From Thermomonas haemolytica (GTDB lineage Bacteria; Pseudomonadota; Gammaproteobacteria; Xanthomonadales; Xanthomonadaceae), in NCBI RefSeq assembly GCF_004346265.1, contig NZ_SMAP01000010.1, forward strand, positions 37,989 through 101,988: 64,000 bases of DNA, in the 5' to 3' direction. The position numbers were made by a program, and so were the translations under genes. Each line of letters begins with the position of its first letter. Position 1 is the first letter of the stretch. This document shows, one piece after another, positions 27,120-38,521 of this stretch. A model generated the notes under the pieces. That model was given only the letters and a program-made list of their open reading frames with translations. It was not told the DNA's origin and ran no database searches.

Positions 27120-28051
27120 TCGACCTCCGCGCGCACGCGCTGCACCCCGCGCCCCAGCCATTCCAGCGAGCGCCGGTCCTCGGTGCCGATCGGCAGCAGC
27201 CGCGCGGTGCCGAGGAAACGGCGCAGGGCCTCGCCCGCCTCCGGATCCTGCGCGGCCTCCTGCAGCACCTCGTTCAGGCGCGCCTCCACTTTCGGGTCGA
27301 GCCCGGTGCGGGCCAGCATCAGCGCGCGCGGCACGTCCTCGGTGCGCCCGATCACGCGGAAGTCCTGGGCGAACGCGGGCGGCATCCGCGCCGGGTTCAG
27401 CCAGTCGAGGTTGCTCAGCACGCCCACGTCCACCAGGCGCTTGTGCACCCAGGTGGTGACGTTCAGCTCGGTGCGCGCGAACACGTAGCCCACCCGGTCC
27501 GGCGCCGGCTTGTCCATCGGCGACAGCAGCAGCTCCAGCGACTGCCCCTGCTCCAGCAAGGTCGCCGCCGGCAGGTAGTAGGCGCTGGTGGAATACGGGC
27601 TCTGGAAGGCGATGCTGTGCCCCACCAGGTCGCGCAGCGATTGGATCGAGCTGTCGCGGCGCACGAAGAACACGCTGTGGTAGCGCTGCGCGCCGTCGCG
27701 CTCGGTGATCAGGAAGGCATGCGCTACCCCGCGCTGTTCCAGCAGGGCGGCGTTGCCGGCGGTCTCGTTGATCCAGTCCACCCGACCGCGCCGCAGGTAG
27801 CTGGACATCTGCTGCAGGTCGCGCGCCATCAGGATGCGGCCGCTGCGGATCCCGACCGAGGCCATGCGCGGGATCACGTAGTCCAGCAGCGGCTTGAGCT
27901 GGTCGTAGTGGGACTTGGGATCGTCGCTGACCCGGCCCAGCACCAGCACGCCGTCGTCGCTTTCCGGGGCGACCACCGGCGCCGCCGCCGAGGGCAGGCC
28001 GGCGGGCAGCAGGCAGCACAGGCACAGCAACGCGAACGCGAATCGGCGCAT
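27116..28051 (-). CDS. PhnD-like periplasmic substrate-binding protein
   Basis: A 311-residue protein with a cleavable signal peptide (MRRFAFALLCLCCLLPAGLP, then SAAA). The fold matches phosphate/phosphite/phosphonate-type binding proteins: GRVSDDPKSHYDQLKPLLDY, RVDWINETAGNAALLEQRG, and FQSPYSTSAYYLPAATLL. There is no ABC permease or ATPase nearby. Instead it overlaps the gene of a membrane GGDEF-EAL protein, which suggests that it acts as a ligand sensor feeding c-di-GMP signalling. The ligand is unknown. Confidence 0.85.
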   Translation of the reverse strand: MRRFAFALLCLCCLLPAGLPSAAAPVVAPESDDGVLVLGRVSDDPKSHYDQLKPLLDYVIPRMASVGIRSGRILMARDLQQMSSYLRRGRVDWINETAGNAALLEQRGVAHAFLITERDGAQRYHSVFFVRRDSSIQSLRDLVGHSIAFQSPYSTSAYYLPAATLLEQGQSLELLLSPMDKPAPDRVGYVFARTELNVTTWVHKRLVDVGVLSNLDWLNPARMPPAFAQDFRVIGRTEDVPRALMLARTGLDPKVEARLNEVLQEAAQDPEAGEALRRFLGTARLLPIGTEDRRSLEWLGRGVQRVRAEVE

Positions 28052-28091
28052 GGCGTGCGGCTGTCCCCCTGGCGTGCGGATGGTGGTCAGG

Positions 28092-28916
28092 CTACCCGAT
28101 TTTTCCGCCGCCCGCGGCCTGCCCAGCCTGCCCAGCCAGGCGCGCCATGCGCTGGGCATCGGCCAGCACCCCGCGCAGCAGGCGCACGTCGGCGCTGTCG
28201 AGGTTGGCGCGCAGGTACAGCCGACGCAGCTTGCGCATCGCCGACTCCGGGGCGCGGCCCTTGTGGAAGTCGATCTGGTCCAGGGTTTCGGCCAGCTGGG
28301 CGAAGAACCCCTCCAGTTCCGCATGCGAGGCGGCGCCCTCCGCCGGCGGCGGGGTGCGCGCCGCGGCCGGCGCCGGCCCGGCCTCGCCCAGTAGGGCGCA
28401 GCGCAGCTCGTAGCTCAGCACCTGCACCGCGGCGGCCAGGTTGAGCGAGGGGAACGCCGGGTCCGAGGGGATGTGGATGGCGGCGTGGCAGAGCTGCAGC
28501 TCCTCGTTGTCCAGCCCGGTGCGCTCGCGCCCGAACACCAGCGCCACCGGCCCGCTGGCGGTGGCGGCCACGGCGCGGGCCGCGGCCTCGCGCGGGTGCA
28601 GCGGCTCCAGCTGCACGCGGCGGCTGCGCGCGGTGGCGCCCAGCACCCAGCGGCAATCGGCCACCGCCTCGGCCAGGCTGGCGAATACCGGCGCGGCCTC
28701 GACCAGATCATCGGCGCCGGCCGCCATGGCCTGGGTGTCGCGGTCGGGCGCCTTTTCCGGCGCCACCAGCACCAGCTGCGACAGCCCCATGGTCTTCATC
28801 GCGCGCGCGGCGGAGCCGATGTTGCCGGGATGCTGGGTGCCGACCAGCACGATGCGCAGGCGGTCGGCGGCGGTGCCCGGCGCGGCCGCCTCGTTCGGAT
28901 TGGATGGTGCATTCAT
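28092..28916 (-). CDS. trmJ: tRNA (cytidine/uridine-32 2'-O) methyltransferase TrmJ
   Basis: A 274-residue SPOUT methyltransferase. The N-terminal domain carries the knot-fold motifs [36 protein letters not shown] and [19 protein letters not shown]-terminal helical extension (about 205-260) distinguishes TrmJ from TrmL. It methylates ribose 32 of several tRNAs. Divergent from suhB, sharing 95 bp. Confidence 0.92.
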   Translation of the reverse strand: MNAPSNPNEAAAPGTAADRLRIVLVGTQHPGNIGSAARAMKTMGLSQLVLVAPEKAPDRDTQAMAAGADDLVEAAPVFASLAEAVADCRWVLGATARSRRVQLEPLHPREAAARAVAATASGPVALVFGRERTGLDNEELQLCHAAIHIPSDPAFPSLNLAAAVQVLSYELRCALLGEAGPAPAAARTPPPAEGAASHAELEGFFAQLAETLDQIDFHKGRAPESAMRKLRRLYLRANLDSADVRLLRGVLADAQRMARLAGQAGQAAGGGKIG

Positions 28917-29011
28917 GCGTGAATGGTAAACTGCGCGGCCCCGGCCCTGCGCCGGGACTGTTCTTTTCCGCCGCCGTCCCCTTCCCTCACTCCCGTCGAG
29001 GCGACTTCGCC

Positions 29012-29833
29012 ATGCAAAAACCCGTCGTCAACGTCATGGTCAAGGCGGCCCGCGCGGCCGGCGGTGTGCTCCTGCGCAACATGAACCGGCTCGATGCGAT
29101 CAACGTGGTCGAGAAGGACCGCCTGGACTACGCCAGCGAAGTGGACGAGCAGGCCGAGCAGGCCGCAATCAAGGAATTGCGCCGTGCCTACCCGGACGCG
29201 GCGTTCCTGGGCGAGGAAGGCGGCAGCCACGGCGGCCGCGGCGGCGCGCTGTTCGTCATCGACCCGCTGGACGGCACCAGCAACTACCTGCACGGGCTGC
29301 CGCACTGGTGCGTCTCGATCGCGCTGGTCGAGCACGGCGAGCCGCAGCACGCGGTGGTGTTCGACCCGCTGCGCAACGAGCTGTTCACCGCCAGCCGCGG
29401 CAGCGGCGCGGTGCTCAACGACCGCCGCATCCGCGTCTCCGAGCGCAAGGACCTGTCCGGCGCGCTGCTGGCCACCGGCTTTCCGCCGCGTGAGCGCGAA
29501 CGCGCGCCGGCGCAGCTGGAATGCGTGCGCGAGCTGCTGCGCAGCATCGAGGACATCCGCCGCACCGGCTCGGCCGCGCTCGACCTGGCCTACGTCGCCT
29601 GCGGCCGCTTCGACGGCTATTTCGAATCCGGGGTGAAGCCCTGGGACATCGCCGCCGGCGTGCTGCTGGTGCGCGAGGCCGGCGGCCGCGTCTGCGACTT
29701 CCGCGGCGGCGCCACCGGGCCGCTGGACACCCGCGGCATCCATGGCCGCGCGCTGCTGGCCGGCAACCAGAAGCTCAGCGCCGAGCTGCAGAAGGTGATC
29801 GTGCAGTCCGGCTACGCCGCCGCGGTCGGCTGA
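29012..29833 (+). CDS. suhB: Inositol-1-monophosphatase family protein SuhB
   Basis: A 273-residue Mg2+-dependent phosphatase fold. Metal ligands are in GEEGG (Glu68-Glu69), DPLDGTSNY (84-92) and the C-terminal [17 protein letters not shown]. In E. coli SuhB is also part of the rRNA transcription antitermination complex. The start is the ATG of MQKPVVNVM, about 20 bases after a purine-poor leader. Divergent from trmJ, the usual arrangement. Confidence 0.93.
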   Translation: MQKPVVNVMVKAARAAGGVLLRNMNRLDAINVVEKDRLDYASEVDEQAEQAAIKELRRAYPDAAFLGEEGGSHGGRGGALFVIDPLDGTSNYLHGLPHWCVSIALVEHGEPQHAVVFDPLRNELFTASRGSGAVLNDRRIRVSERKDLSGALLATGFPPRERERAPAQLECVRELLRSIEDIRRTGSAALDLAYVACGRFDGYFESGVKPWDIAAGVLLVREAGGRVCDFRGGATGPLDTRGIHGRALLAGNQKLSAELQKVIVQSGYAAAVG

Positions 29834-29879
29834 CCGCCGCGCCATCCGGCCAGCGGCCCCATCGCCGGGGCGTGCATGC

Positions 29880-29906
29880 AAAAGGCCGCGCAGTGCGCGG
29901 CCTTTT
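29880..29906. terminator. Bidirectional intrinsic terminator between suhB and secF
   Basis: A perfect 12-bp stem (29880-29891 and 29895-29906) with a three-base loop has AAAA on one side and TTTT on the other. It can therefore terminate both suhB on the plus strand and the sec operon on the minus strand. Confidence 0.9.
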
Positions 29907-29936
29907 GCGTTGCGTGCCTGCGGCAGGCTGCCGCGG

Positions 29937-30905
29937 TCAGGGCCGGCGCGCCAGCTCGGCGTGGTCCTTGGCCTTCGGCATCAGGTCCTGCTTGGAGACC
30001 TTGAACGGACCGATGGTGAGCATCGGCACCGCCACGATCACCGAGGAGACCACCACGATCACCGCGCCGATCATGTGGGTCTCGGCCAGCCCCTGCATCG
30101 AGGTGCCGCCGTACAGGTACAGCGCCAGCGCCGACAGGAAGAACATCACCGCGGTGATGACGGTGCGCGACAGGGTCTGGTTGATCGAGCGATTCAGCAC
30201 TTCCAGCGGCTCCACCCGCAGGCTGCGGAAGTTCTCACGCACGCGGTCGAACACCACGATGATGTCGTTGATCGCGAAGCCCATCACCGACAGCAGGCCG
30301 GCCAGCACGGTCAGGTCGAACTCGCGCCCCAGCAGCGACATGTAGGCGATGGTGAGGATCAGGTCGAAGAACGCGGTGATGCTGGCCACCATCGCGAACT
30401 TGAACTCGAAGCGCGCGGCGATGTAGACCAGGAACCCGACGAGCATGAAGAGGGTCGCGTAAACGCCGTTCATGGCCAGGTCGCGGCCGACCTGCGGGCC
30501 GACGAACTCGCCGGGCTGCACGGTGGCGGGATTCTCCGGCGTGTTGACCGCGGCCAGCACCTGGTCGGCGATCTTCTGCGCGGCGTCCGCGGCGTTGTTG
30601 TGCTCGGCGTCCGGCTGCAGGCGCACCATCACGTCGCTGCCGCCGCCCACGGTCTGCACCTGCGCGTTGTGCAGGCCGGCCGCGGACAGGCGCGCGCGCA
30701 CCTGCTCCACGTCCACCGGGTGCGCGAAGTGGGTGCGCACCATGGTGCCGCCGGTGAACTCCAGCGCGTAGTTGAAGCCCTTCAGGCCGATGATGGCGAT
30801 CGAAGCGACCAGCAAGACCAGCATCAGCGCCAGCACCGGGTGGCGGTGGCGCATGAAGTCGATCTTGGTGTCGTTCGGGACGATGTGCAGCGGAAACAGT
30901 TTCAT
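29937..30905 (-). CDS. secF: Protein translocase subunit SecF
   Basis: A 322-residue membrane protein with six helices, of the RND-like SecDF family that uses proton motive force to help proteins finish crossing the inner membrane. It shows an N-terminal helix, the LEFTGGTMVRTHF segment, FDLILTIAYMSLLGREFDLT and the GFAINDIIVVFDRVREN motif. Twenty bases downstream of secD. Confidence 0.97.
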   Translation of the reverse strand: MKLFPLHIVPNDTKIDFMRHRHPVLALMLVLLVASIAIIGLKGFNYALEFTGGTMVRTHFAHPVDVEQVRARLSAAGLHNAQVQTVGGGSDVMVRLQPDAEHNNAADAAQKIADQVLAAVNTPENPATVQPGEFVGPQVGRDLAMNGVYATLFMLVGFLVYIAARFEFKFAMVASITAFFDLILTIAYMSLLGREFDLTVLAGLLSVMGFAINDIIVVFDRVRENFRSLRVEPLEVLNRSINQTLSRTVITAVMFFLSALALYLYGGTSMQGLAETHMIGAVIVVVSSVIVAVPMLTIGPFKVSKQDLMPKAKDHAELARRP

Positions 30906-30925
30906 GGGTGGATTCTCTCTTCCCG

Positions 30926-32767
30926 TCAGATCGCCACGGACTGCAGCTTCTTGCGGCGGCCGTAGATCAGGGTGGCCAGCGCGCGCGACACGGTGATCGC
31001 GGTGAACATCGAGGCGAAGATGCCGATGATCATGGTCAGCGCGAACCCTTTGAGCGGGCCGGTGCCGAACGCGTACAGCGCGATGCCCACGATCAGGCCG
31101 GTCAGGTTGGCGTCCATGATGGTGTGCGAGGCACGCTCATAGCCCATCGCGATCGCGGCCTTCGGCGGGACCCCAAGACGCAGCTCCTCGCGGATGCGCT
31201 CGTTGATCAGCACGTTGGCGTCCACCGACAGACCGACCGACAGCGCCAGGCCGGCGAAGCCCGGCAGGGTCATGGTGGCGCCGAACTTCGACATCACCGC
31301 GACCACGATCACCAGGTTGAACAGCAGCGCGATCGAGGTGATCAGGCCGAACATCCGGTAGTAGATGCCGAAGAACACCAGGGTGAACAGGAACGAGAAG
31401 ACCACCGCCTTGATGCCGCGGGCCACGTTCTCCGCGCCCAGGCTGGGGCCGATCACGTACTCCTCGACGAAGTCCATCGGCGCCGCCAGCGAGCCGGCGC
31501 GCAGCAGCTTGGACAGGTTTTCGGCCTCGGTGCGCTCCAGGCCGGTGGTCTGGAACTGCTTGCCGAACACGCTCTGGATGTTGGCCACGGAGATCACTTC
31601 CTCCTTGACCTTGAAGCTGCGCACTTCCTTGCCGTCCACCATCGTGACCTGCGGGATGCGCTCGGTGTACACCACCGCCATCGGCTTGCCGACGTTGGCG
31701 CTGGTGAAGTCGAACATGCGCTGGCCGCCGACGCCGTTGAGGGTGACGCTGACCGCCGGCATGCCGTTCTGGTCGGTGGCCACGGTGGCCGCCACCATCT
31801 GGTCTCCGGTCACGATCACGCGCTTGTTGAGCAGGATCGGGCGTCCGGCGCGGTCGCGGTAGAGCTTGGCCTCGGGCGGGATGCGGCCGGTGTCGGCGGC
31901 TTCCTGCGCGTTGCCGTCCACCACCGCGCGGTATTCCAGGGTGGCGGTGGCGCCGATCATGCGCTTGGCTTCGGCGGTGTCCTGCACGCCAGGCAGCTCG
32001 ACCACGATGCGGTCGTCGCCCTGGCGCTGGATGATCGGCTCGGCCACGCCCAGTTCGTTGACGCGGTTGCGCAGGGTGGTCAGGTTCTGCTCGATCGCGC
32101 TGGAGGCGATCTGCTGCATCTCGGCCTGCGGCACGCCGACCACGATCCCGCCGGCATCGCTGGAATAGGTCAGGGTCGGCTGCGCCTTCACCAGCGCGGC
32201 GCGGGCCTTGGCGGCGTCCTCGGGGTTGGCCAGCACCACGCGCAGCGAATCGTTGCCGCTGCGCTCCACCGAACGATAGGCCACGCGGGCATCGCGCAGG
32301 GTGGTGCGGATGTCGTCGGCGAACGCGTCGAAGCGCTTGTCCACCGCCGCCTTCTTGTCCACCTGCAGTGCGAAGTGCACGCCGCCCACCAGGTCCAGGC
32401 CCAGCACCATCGGGTGCCCGCCCAGCCGGCTCAACCAGGCCGGCACGGTGGAGGCCAGGTTCAGCGCCACCGTGTAGCCGTCGCCCACCTTCTCGCGGAT
32501 CGCGTTGTTGGCGGTGGTCTGGTCGTTCAGCGAGTTCAGGCGCACCACCAGGTTGTCGCCCTCCTTGGCGATCGCCTTCGGCGTCACCTTGGCGTCGGCC
32601 AGGATCTGCACCACCTTCGACTTCAAGGCGTCGTCGATCTGCGCACCGCGGTTGGCGGTGATCTGCACGGACGGGTCCTTCTGGTAGATGTTGGGCAGCG
32701 CGTACAGCACGCTCAGCGCCAGCACCAGGAGGATGACGAAGTACTTCCAACGCGGGAATTCAAGCAT
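30926..32767 (-). CDS. secD: Protein translocase subunit SecD
   Basis: A 613-residue partner of SecF. An N-terminal helix precedes the large periplasmic P1 region, with GLDLVGGVHFALQVD. The C-terminal part has five helices, with TLPGFAGLALSVGLSVDANV (the conserved Asp of the proton path) and LINERIREELR. Encoded between yajC and secF. Confidence 0.97.
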   Translation of the reverse strand: MLEFPRWKYFVILLVLALSVLYALPNIYQKDPSVQITANRGAQIDDALKSKVVQILADAKVTPKAIAKEGDNLVVRLNSLNDQTTANNAIREKVGDGYTVALNLASTVPAWLSRLGGHPMVLGLDLVGGVHFALQVDKKAAVDKRFDAFADDIRTTLRDARVAYRSVERSGNDSLRVVLANPEDAAKARAALVKAQPTLTYSSDAGGIVVGVPQAEMQQIASSAIEQNLTTLRNRVNELGVAEPIIQRQGDDRIVVELPGVQDTAEAKRMIGATATLEYRAVVDGNAQEAADTGRIPPEAKLYRDRAGRPILLNKRVIVTGDQMVAATVATDQNGMPAVSVTLNGVGGQRMFDFTSANVGKPMAVVYTERIPQVTMVDGKEVRSFKVKEEVISVANIQSVFGKQFQTTGLERTEAENLSKLLRAGSLAAPMDFVEEYVIGPSLGAENVARGIKAVVFSFLFTLVFFGIYYRMFGLITSIALLFNLVIVVAVMSKFGATMTLPGFAGLALSVGLSVDANVLINERIREELRLGVPPKAAIAMGYERASHTIMDANLTGLIVGIALYAFGTGPLKGFALTMIIGIFASMFTAITVSRALATLIYGRRKKLQSVAI

Positions 32768-32828
32768 TGCTCAGATCCTGCACGACGCCGGCGCGGCGCC
32801 GGGTCTGGACGGACGGGAGGATGGCGGC

Positions 32829-33188
32829 TCAGGCCGACTTCAGCGTGCCCTTGGGCAGCACGCTGGCGATCGCGCCGCGCTGCACGCGCAGCTCGACGCC
32901 GTTGGCGACCTCGATGGTGATGAACACCTCGCCGATGGCGACCACGCTGCCGGCGATGCCGCCGTTGGTGATCACCTCGTCGCCCTTGGCCAGCTTGTCC
33001 AGCATGGCCTTGTGCTCCTTCTGCCGCTTCATCTGCGGGCGGATCATCAGGAAGTACATGATCACGATCAGCACGACCGGGAACAGCAGGGTGGACAGCA
33101 TCCCGCCCTGCGCGGGGGCGGCGCCGCCGGCGGCCTGGGCATGGGCGGCGGGGATGATCAGTTCGAGCAGGGTATCGAGCGGGTTCAT
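32829..33188 (-). CDS. yajC: Preprotein translocase accessory subunit YajC
   Basis: A 119-residue protein with one membrane helix (about 31-50: LFPVVLIVIMYFLMIRPQMK) and a basic cytosolic domain with GDEVITNGGIAGSVV. YajC associates with SecDF and AcrB. First gene of yajC-secD-secF. Confidence 0.96.
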   Translation of the reverse strand: MNPLDTLLELIIPAAHAQAAGGAAPAQGGMLSTLLFPVVLIVIMYFLMIRPQMKRQKEHKAMLDKLAKGDEVITNGGIAGSVVAIGEVFITIEVANGVELRVQRGAIASVLPKGTLKSA

Positions 33189-33305
33189 CGGGAATCCGTG
33201 TCAGCGAAAACGAAGGGGTACGGCCAGCGGCTGGCGCGAGGCCAGCGGGGGATTATGCCATGACTGCCGCGCCCGCCCCGGCGCGCGCGGCGGCCGGGCG
33301 CGGCC

Positions 33306-34571
<1,266 letters not shown>

Positions 34572-34584
34572 TCAAACCACATGC

Positions 34585-35631
34585 TCATGCCCCCGCCTCC
34601 TGCGGCCACAGCAGCATGGCATCGCCGTAGCTGAAGAAGCGGTAGCGCTGGCGCACCGCGTGTTCGTAGGCGGCGAAGATGCGCGCCTTGCCGGCGAAGG
34701 CGGAGACCAGCATCAGCAGGGTGCTCTCCGGCAGGTGGAAGTTGGTCAGCAGCGCATCGATGCTGCGGATGCGGTAGCCGGGGAAGATGAAGATGCTGGT
34801 GTCGCCGGCGAACGGCTGCAGCGCATCGCCCACCATCGCCGTCTCCAGCGCACGCACCACGGTGGTACCCACCGCGATGACCCGGCCGCCGGCGGCGCGG
34901 GTGCGGCGCACTTTTTCCACCAGCTCGGCACCGACGTTGATCCACTCGCTATGCATGCGGTGGGCGTGCACGTCATGCACCCGCACCGGCTGGAAGGTGC
35001 CGGCACCGACGTGCAGGGTGATGTGGCCGATCCCGATCCCGCGCGTGTGCAGCGCCTCCAATAGCGGCGCATCGAAATGCAGCCCGGCGGTGGGCGCGGC
35101 CACCGCCCCGGCCTCGCGCGCGAACACGGTCTGGTAGCGCTCGGCATCGGCCCTGTTCGGCTGGCGCTCGATGTAAGGCGGCAGCGGCAGCTGGCCGGCG
35201 TGCTGCAACCAGTCCGCCAGCGCGCCGTCCACATGGAAGCGCAGCTCCCAGAAGCCGTCGTCGAAGCGCGCCACCACCTCGGCCTCGCCGCCGGCGTCCA
35301 GCGCGATCCGGCTGCCCACCTGCGGCGGCTTGCTCACGCCCAGCTGCGCACGCGCGGCGTTGTCCGGCAGCAGGCGCTCGATCAGGATCTCCACCCGCCC
35401 GCCGGTGGCCTTGGCGCCGAACAGCCGCGCCGGGATCACCCGGGTGTCGTTGAACACCAGCAGGTCCCCCGGTTGCAGCAGCGACGGCAGGTCGCGCACG
35501 TGCAGGTCGGCGAACGGCGCCGCGCCCGGCGGCACGTGCAGCAGGCGGCTGGCGGAACGCTCGGCCAGCGGCGCCTGCGCGATCAGCTCGGGCGGGAGGT
35601 CGTAGTGGAAATCGGAGGTCTTCAACGGCAT
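34585..35631 (-). CDS. queA: S-adenosylmethionine:tRNA ribosyltransferase-isomerase
   Basis: A 348-residue enzyme that adds the epoxycyclopentane ring to preQ1 in tRNA, the step after Tgt in queuosine synthesis. It shows MPLKTSDFHYDLPPELIAQ, the NDTRVIPARLFG motif, AAPTAGLHFD, and a C-terminal TNFHLPESTLLMLVSAFAG. The 151 bp between it and tgt holds a small 7-bp hairpin (34487-34501) and no other gene. Confidence 0.96.
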   Translation of the reverse strand: MPLKTSDFHYDLPPELIAQAPLAERSASRLLHVPPGAAPFADLHVRDLPSLLQPGDLLVFNDTRVIPARLFGAKATGGRVEILIERLLPDNAARAQLGVSKPPQVGSRIALDAGGEAEVVARFDDGFWELRFHVDGALADWLQHAGQLPLPPYIERQPNRADAERYQTVFAREAGAVAAPTAGLHFDAPLLEALHTRGIGIGHITLHVGAGTFQPVRVHDVHAHRMHSEWINVGAELVEKVRRTRAAGGRVIAVGTTVVRALETAMVGDALQPFAGDTSIFIFPGYRIRSIDALLTNFHLPESTLLMLVSAFAGKARIFAAYEHAVRQRYRFFSYGDAMLLWPQEAGA

Positions 35632-35711
35632 GCGGCGGCGGTTCGGGACCGCGCATTGTAGGGCGACCCCGCAGGCGCTGCCCGCTGCCCACCGCCCCGG
35701 ACCGTGGGGCC

Positions 35712-36143
35712 TCAGCGCTCGAACTTGGTCGAGAGGATGATCGAGGTATTGGTGCGCTCCACCCCGTCGATCGCGCCGATGCGGTCGGTCAGCACGTCCA
35801 TCTCGCCCACGGTGGCGGTGACCGCCAGCGCGATCAGGTCGTTGTCGCCGCTGATCGAATACAGCACCCGCACCTCGTGCATGCCCTGCAGCGCCTTCAC
35901 CACCGCCGCCATCTGCTTCGGGCGCAGGGTGATGAGGATGTGCGCGCGGATGCGGTTGCGCTCCAGCTCGTCGTCGATGCGCACGGTGTAGCCGCGGATC
36001 ACCCCCTGCTGCTCCAGGCGGGCGATCCGGTTCTGCACGGTGGTGCGCGACAGCCCCAGGCGGCGGGCGATGTCGGCGGTGGCGGCGCGGGCGTCCTCGC
36101 GGAGCAGGGACAGCAGCTGTTCGTCGGCGGCGGAGATTCGCAT
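35712..36143 (-). CDS. Lrp/AsnC family transcriptional regulator
   Basis: A 143-residue regulator. The N-terminal helix-turn-helix (about 3-60: ADIARRLGLSRTTVQNRIARLEQQGVIRGY) is followed by a ligand-binding RAM domain (about 65-140). Divergent from a class III aminotransferase, which is its likely target; family members usually respond to an amino acid. The start is the ATG of MRISAADEQ; a frame 14 codons longer runs through the operator region and is less likely. Confidence 0.87.
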   Translation of the reverse strand: MRISAADEQLLSLLREDARAATADIARRLGLSRTTVQNRIARLEQQGVIRGYTVRIDDELERNRIRAHILITLRPKQMAAVVKALQGMHEVRVLYSISGDNDLIALAVTATVGEMDVLTDRIGAIDGVERTNTSIILSTKFER

Positions 36144-36152
36144 ATCGACGAA

Positions 36153-36213
36153 GCATAACGTCGATTCGCCCAAATTGCTCGTCATTCAAGGCGAATCCAC
36201 CCTACCGAATGAC
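36153..36213. promoter_or_regulatory. Paired dyads in the Lrp-aminotransferase intergenic region
   Basis: Two overlapping inverted repeats are visible: GATTCGCC (36153-36160) with GGCGAATC (36190-36197), and GTCATTC (36181-36187) with GAATGAC (36207-36213). They lie between the divergent regulator and aminotransferase starts, so they are candidate operators. No binding data are implied. Confidence 0.5.
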
Positions 36214-36282
36214 AGGCATCCCCGGATAATGAAGCTTTGGCCGGCCGCCGCCCGCGGCCATGGCCCCGGATGGGAGATACAC

Positions 36283-37791
36283 ATGAGCCTGATCGACACC
36301 CTCGCCCCGCTGCGCGCCCACGGCGGCCTGCGCACCACCGGGCTGGACGATGCCACCGTGCTCGACTTCGCCGCGCGCGATCCGCAGCTGGGCGAGGCCA
36401 TCGCCGCCGCCGCTGCGGAATACGCCAGCGTGCGTGCCGAATTCCCCGAACTGCTGGAACTGGACGAGGACGCCCAGCGCGCCAAGGTGCAGGAAGGCTT
36501 CGTCAACTTCTACTCGCAGGACAACGCCAACCCCTACGTGGCACTGGCCGCGCGCGGCCCGTGGATCGTCACCCTGAAGGGCGCGGTGCTGTACGACACC
36601 GGCGGCTACGGCATGCTCGGCCTCGGCCACGCGCCGGCGGCGGTGATCGCGGCGATGGCGCGCCCGCAGGCGATGGCCAACATCATGACCCCGCACGTGG
36701 CGCAGCTGCGCTTCTCCAACGCCATGCGCCGCGAGATCGGCCAAACGCGCGCTTCCAAGGATGGCGGCGGCTGCCCGTACGCGGCCTTCATGTGCCTGAA
36801 CTCCGGTTCGGAATCGGTGTCGCTGGCCTCGCGCATCGTGGATGCCAACGCCAAGACCCAGACCGACCCCGGCGCCCGCCACGCCGGCAAGACCATCAAG
36901 CGCCTGGTGGTGAAGGGCGCCTTCCACGGCCGCACCGAGCGCCCGGCGCTGTATTCCGACTCCACCCGCAAGACCTACCTGCAGCACCTGGCCAGCTTCC
37001 GCGGCGAGGATTCGGTGATCGCGGTGCCGCCCTACGACATCGACGCCCTGCGCAAGGTGTTCGCCGAGGCCGATGCCAACGGCTGGTTCATCGAAGCGAT
37101 GTTCCTGGAGCCGGTGATGGGCGAAGGCGACCCCGGCCGCAGCGTGCCGGTGGACTTCTACAACGCCGCGCGCGAGCTCACCCGCGCCCACGGCAGCCTG
37201 CTGCTGGTGGATTCGATCCAGGCCGGCCTGCGCGCCACCGGCTATCTGTCGATCGTGGACTACCCCGGCTTCGAGGGCATCGAGGCCCCGGACATGGAGA
37301 CCTACTCCAAGGCGCTCAACGCCGGCCAGTACCCGCTGTCGGTGCTGGCGGTGACCGAACACGCCGCCAGCCTCTACAAGCGCGGCCTGTACGGCAACAC
37401 CATGACCGCCAATCCGCGCGCGCTGGACGTGGCCTGCACCGTGCTGGCGCAGCTCACCCCCGCCCTGCGCGAGAACATCCGCGCCCGCGGCCGCCAGGCC
37501 CTGGCCCTGCTGGAGGCGCTGAAGGCCGAGCTGGGCGGGCCGATCACCAAGGTGCAGGGCACCGGGCTGCTGTTCTCCTGCGAACTCACCCGCGAGTTCA
37601 AGGGCTACGGCACCGGCTCCACCGAGGAGTGGCTGCGCGAGCACGGCATCGGCGTGATCCACGGCGGCGAGAACTCGCTGCGCTTCACCCCGCACTTCGC
37701 GATCACCGAGGACGAGCTGAAGCTGGTGGTGGCGATGGTCAAGCGCGCCATCCTGGAAGGCCCGCGCGTGCGCCAGCCGGCCGCGGCCTGA
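36283..37791 (+). CDS. Class III aminotransferase (PLP-dependent)
   Basis: A 502-residue fold-type I aminotransferase of subgroup II, related to lysine/ornithine/4-aminobutyrate aminotransferases. It shows [19 protein letters not shown] (cofactor phosphate), [33 protein letters not shown] (in place of the common DEV/IQ segment) and the PLP lysine Lys343 in [14 protein letters not shown]. The substrate cannot be read from sequence. The divergent Lrp-type regulator suggests amino-acid catabolism or lysine/ornithine metabolism. The usual Asp-Glu before the valine is Asp-Ser here. Confidence 0.82.
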   Translation: MSLIDTLAPLRAHGGLRTTGLDDATVLDFAARDPQLGEAIAAAAAEYASVRAEFPELLELDEDAQRAKVQEGFVNFYSQDNANPYVALAARGPWIVTLKGAVLYDTGGYGMLGLGHAPAAVIAAMARPQAMANIMTPHVAQLRFSNAMRREIGQTRASKDGGGCPYAAFMCLNSGSESVSLASRIVDANAKTQTDPGARHAGKTIKRLVVKGAFHGRTERPALYSDSTRKTYLQHLASFRGEDSVIAVPPYDIDALRKVFAEADANGWFIEAMFLEPVMGEGDPGRSVPVDFYNAARELTRAHGSLLLVDSIQAGLRATGYLSIVDYPGFEGIEAPDMETYSKALNAGQYPLSVLAVTEHAASLYKRGLYGNTMTANPRALDVACTVLAQLTPALRENIRARGRQALALLEALKAELGGPITKVQGTGLLFSCELTREFKGYGTGSTEEWLREHGIGVIHGGENSLRFTPHFAITEDELKLVVAMVKRAILEGPRVRQPAAA

Positions 37792-37829
37792 CCCAGCGCG
37801 GCATCCGCCGCGCCTTCCTGCACGACGAC

Positions 37830-37849
37830 GGGGCGGCCATGGCCGCCCC
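37830..37849. terminator. Candidate terminator after the aminotransferase gene
   Basis: A perfect 20-base palindrome of GGGGCGGCC type lies 38 bases after the stop codon and is followed by a weak T-rich stretch (CCTGTTTCC). It precedes upp. Confidence 0.5.
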
Positions 37850-37888
37850 GCCTGTTTCCGGCACTGGATTGCGGCTAGGCTGTCGCGC

Positions 37889-38521
37889 ATGAAAACCGTC
37901 GTCGTCGATCATCCGCTGGTCCGCCACAAACTCGGCAAGCTGCGCGACATCAGCACCGACCCCGTCCACTTCCGCCAGCTGGCCGGCGAAATCGCGGGGC
38001 TGCTGGCGTTCGAGGCCACCCGCGACCTGCCCACCGAGGCAGTGACGGTGCAGACCTGGGCCGGCCCGCTGCAGGTGGAACACGTGCGCGGCGAGCACCT
38101 CACCCTGGTGCCCATCCTGCGCGCCGGCCTGGGCTTTTTGCCCGGCGTGCAGGCCCTGCTGCCGGCGGCACCAGTGAGCGTGGTCGGCCTGCGCCGCAAC
38201 GAAAGCACCCACCGCCCGGAAGGCTATTACCAGCGCCTGGCCGACCGCATGGAACAGCGCACCGCGCTGCTGATCGACCCGATGCTGGCCACCGGCGGCA
38301 GCGCGATCGCCGCCATCCAGCTGCTGAAGGACGCCGGCTGCCCGCGGATCAAGGCGATCTTCCTGGTCGCCGCGCCGGAAGGCCTGCGCGCGCTGGAAGC
38401 CGCCCACCCCGATATCGAGGTGTACGTCGCCGCGATCGACCAGCGCCTGGACGAAAACGCCTACATCCGCCCCGGCCTCGGCGACGCCGGCGACCGCCTG
38501 TTCGGCACGCCGGTGGATTGA
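37889..38521 (+). CDS. upp: Uracil phosphoribosyltransferase
   Basis: A 210-residue salvage enzyme making UMP from uracil and PRPP. The PRPP-binding loop [13 protein letters not shown] is clear, as are [13 protein letters not shown] and the C-terminal uracil-binding [16 protein letters not shown]. It is followed by 327 bp without a gene (38522-38848), in which no promoter, terminator or RNA could be recognised. Confidence 0.96.
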   Translation: MKTVVVDHPLVRHKLGKLRDISTDPVHFRQLAGEIAGLLAFEATRDLPTEAVTVQTWAGPLQVEHVRGEHLTLVPILRAGLGFLPGVQALLPAAPVSVVGLRRNESTHRPEGYYQRLADRMEQRTALLIDPMLATGGSAIAAIQLLKDAGCPRIKAIFLVAAPEGLRALEAAHPDIEVYVAAIDQRLDENAYIRPGLGDAGDRLFGTPVD

